Below, piece after piece: positions 5,744 through 6,731 of a stretch of DNA of 6,731 nt (its first letter is position 1; each line of letters starts with the position of its first letter). Where the stretch lies: positions 1 through 6,731 of the forward strand of contig CADCQZ010000123.1 in the NCBI GenBank assembly GCA_902803675.1, written 5' to 3'. Below the pieces are notes generated by a model. It made no database searches, was not told the DNA's origin, and saw only the letters and a list, made by a program, of their open reading frames with translations. The DNA comes from an uncultured Eubacteriales bacterium. GTDB lineage: Bacteria > Bacillota_A > Clostridia > Christensenellales > Aristaeellaceae. A program made the position numbers and the translations under genes.

Positions 5744-5758
5744 TTTACAATTTGTAAA
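5744..5758. promoter_or_regulatory. Candidate operator, copy 1 (TTTACA-N3-TGTAAA)
   Basis: TTTACAATTTGTAAA is a perfect inverted repeat of two 7-base arms around one base. It sits beside the -35 of the repressor promoter. The same TTTACA-N3-TGTAAA pattern recurs at 5893-5907 and nowhere else that I noticed in the window, which suggests a shared DNA-binding protein. Confidence 0.6.
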
Positions 5759-5762
5759 TCTT

Positions 5763-5770
5763 AAACGTTT
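5763..5770. promoter_or_regulatory. CG-centred palindrome AAACGTTT
   Basis: An 8-base palindrome with a central CG step, typical of the core of LacI/GalR-family operators. It lies between the two divergent promoters, 4 bases after operator copy 1. It does not extend beyond eight bases and could be chance in AT-rich DNA. Confidence 0.3.
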
Positions 5771-5820
5771 TACCGGATCTCCGATCCTGCGATAAAATGG
5801 CTATTTATTACAAATTGACC

Positions 5821-5830
5821 AAATCGATTT
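5821..5830. promoter_or_regulatory. CG-centred palindrome AAATCGATTT
   Basis: A perfect 10-base palindrome with a central CG, 8 bases upstream of the -35 of the permease promoter. LacI-family proteins commonly bind CG-centred palindromes, so this is an alternative candidate site for the adjacent repressor. Confidence 0.35.
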
Positions 5831-5838
5831 ATCAAGTA

Positions 5839-5867
5839 TTGACATATAAATGATTGTAATGTAAAAT
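5839..5867 (+). promoter_or_regulatory. Promoter of the ABC transporter operon
   Basis: TTGACA (5839-5844) and TAAAAT (5862-5867) are separated by 17 bases. Transcription should begin near 5874. A TGTAAA half-site (5860-5865) overlaps the -10 and the second full inverted repeat lies at about +20 to +34, a layout expected for repression. The resulting leader of about 155 bases before the permease ATG contains a weak hairpin (TTCATT 5973-5978 with AATGAA 5985-5990) and no recognised riboswitch. Confidence 0.7.
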
Positions 5868-5892
5868 CTCACATGGTGGTTATAAATTTCAT

Positions 5893-5907
5893 TTTACAAT
5901 ATGTAAA
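5893..5907. promoter_or_regulatory. Candidate operator, copy 2 (TTTACA-N3-TGTAAA)
   Basis: TTTACAATATGTAAA repeats the six-base arms of copy 1 with a three-base centre. It lies just downstream of the permease transcription start, where bound repressor would block initiation or elongation. Its centre is 149 bases from that of copy 1, near 14 helical turns, so looping between the two is conceivable. Confidence 0.6.
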
Positions 5908-6029
5908 CCTGCCAAGCGAAACGGACTCTAAGGAATTTCTTCAGTGGACCGACCGGGTGGAAAGGGGGCTTTTTCATTTCGTTGAATGAACTGTTTCCTG
6001 ATCTTGTTTTGATTTGAAGGAGGGAGAAA

Positions 6030-6731
6030 ATGCAAAGCGCGAAGCAGCTGCCTGCCGCGAAAACGCGGCCGAAGGAAAATAAGCCGACCTTCAAAAAACG
6101 GCTGGCTGATTTCCAGGAGAACACACCGTATCTCATCATGATCCTGCCGGCGATCATCGTAGTGTTCCTGTTCAACTACCTGCCTATCTACGGTGTTTTG
6201 ATCGCGTTCCAGGATTTCATGCCCGGCGACAAGATCCTTTCCAGCGATACCATCTGGGTCGGCTTTGAGAATTTCACCCGCTTCTTCAGCGACGTGCAGT
6301 TCTGGCCCCTGATGAAAAACACATTCCTGCTGTGCATCATCGGCTTCATCATCGGTTTCCCGCTGCCCATCCTGGTGTCCCTGGCCCTGAACGCCATGAA
6401 GCACAAGAAAGCGGGCAAAGTGTTCCAGACCATCTACACCGCGCCCCACTTCATCTCCCTGGTGGTCCTGGTCGGTATGCTGCAGCTGTTCTTCGGCCGC
6501 TACGGCCTTGTGAACAACCTGGCGGCCCACCTGGGCGGCGAGAGGGTCTCCTACTTCCTGGAGAGCTCCGCTTTCAGGCCCATGTACATCCTCTCCAGCA
6601 ACTGGCAGGACTTCGGCTGGAGCGCCGTGATCTACATCGCCGCGCTGTCCAACGTGGACCCGGTGCAGCATGAAGCCGCCATGATCGACGGCGCCACCCG
6701 GTTCCAGCGGGTGCTGCACGTGGACATCCCC
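6030..6731 (+). CDS. LplB/YtcP-type oligosaccharide ABC transporter permease (3' end outside the window)
   Basis: The open frame runs off the right edge with 234 codons visible of an expected 300 or so. It encodes an inner-membrane permease of the binding-protein-dependent sugar ABC family. After a basic cytosolic N-terminus (1-32) come hydrophobic segments at about 33-60, 97-122, 133-157 and 184-205. The coupling-helix EAA motif is EAAMIDGATRF (215-225), ending in IP at the edge; it docks on the ATPase subunit. Residues such as FNYLPIYGVLIAFQDF and VGFENFTRFF are typical of the LplB-like subgroup that pairs with a YtcP/AraQ-like second permease and an extracellular lipoprotein, probably encoded next. 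The start is clear: AAGGAGGG at 6017-6024, 5 bases before the ATG. The gene is divergent from the LacI-family regulator, which probably controls it. The sugar is unknown. Confidence 0.94.
   Translation, partial: MQSAKQLPAAKTRPKENKPTFKKRLADFQENTPYLIMILPAIIVVFLFNYLPIYGVLIAFQDFMPGDKILSSDTIWVGFENFTRFFSDVQFWPLMKNTFLLCIIGFIIGFPLPILVSLALNAMKHKKAGKVFQTIYTAPHFISLVVLVGMLQLFFGRYGLVNNLAAHLGGERVSYFLESSAFRPMYILSSNWQDFGWSAVIYIAALSNVDPVQHEAAMIDGATRFQRVLHVDIP

Noticed and set aside
5760..5775. Catabolite-responsive (CcpA) site around TTAAACGTTTTA
   Set aside because: The required TG and CA at the arms of the cre consensus are missing.
4509..5970. Shared 12-mer GGAAAGGGGGCT in the rsgA leader (minus, 4520-4509) and the permease leader (plus, 5959-5970)
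   Set aside because: A shared 12-mer in a window of this size is expected by chance, and the surrounding bases do not match.
5873..5989. 38-codon ORF in the leader of the permease, starting at the predicted transcription start
   Set aside because: No ribosome binding site, its ATG coincides with the transcription start, and it runs through an operator; most likely chance in AT-rich DNA.
5928..6719. 263-codon minus-strand frame opposite the permease
   Set aside because: The plus strand encodes a clear ABC permease with EAA motif and ribosome binding site; the antisense frame is acidic and His-rich without domains.

Overview
The window is GC-rich bacterial DNA. It has strong AGGAGG-type ribosome binding sites, TTGACA/TATAAT-like promoters, short intergenic gaps and intrinsic terminators. 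Together with the gene families (DeoR and LacI regulators, MmcQ/YjbR, RsgA, an LplB-type oligosaccharide permease and a Tp47-like secreted protein), this suggests a Gram-positive Firmicute, probably a gut-type Clostridia relative. That placement is inference; no taxonomic marker is present.

Layout. (1) 1-374, plus: C-terminal end of an unidentified protein cut by the left edge, followed 34 bases later by a DeoR-family repressor (409-1170). (2) 1190-1723, minus: a HAD-superfamily hydrolase, convergent with the DeoR gene, starting at a GTG. (3) 1838-2203, plus: an MmcQ/YjbR-family protein. (4) 2289-3080, plus: a secreted protein with its own promoter and a long hairpin at its 3' end. (5) 3249-4289, minus: the circularly permuted ribosome-assembly GTPase RsgA. 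It is preceded by a 240-base leader with a near-consensus promoter, a foldable segment of about 165 nt ending in a strong intrinsic terminator, and a possible 16-codon upstream ORF overlapping the rsgA start. (6) 4632-5669, minus: a LacI-family repressor. (7) 5670-6029: an AT-rich divergent control region with promoters for both flanking genes, two copies of a TTTACA-N3-TGTAAA inverted repeat 149 bases apart, and two CG-centred palindromes. (8) 6030-6731, plus: the N-terminal 234 residues of an LplB/YtcP-type sugar ABC transporter permease, cut by the right edge.

How the genes work together. The clearest functional unit is the right end: a LacI-family sensor divergent from an oligosaccharide import operon, with shared operators between them, which suggests sugar-responsive control of uptake. 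The left end may be the tail of another carbohydrate locus controlled by the DeoR regulator, but the structural gene there is not identifiable. The middle genes are mostly housekeeping or of unknown role, with no shared pathway visible.

No mobile element, CRISPR array, tRNA or rRNA gene was seen. The best candidate for something undescribed is the terminated structured RNA in front of rsgA. It is supported by promoter, terminator and strand-asymmetric G-U pairing, but its family and ligand, if any, are unknown.
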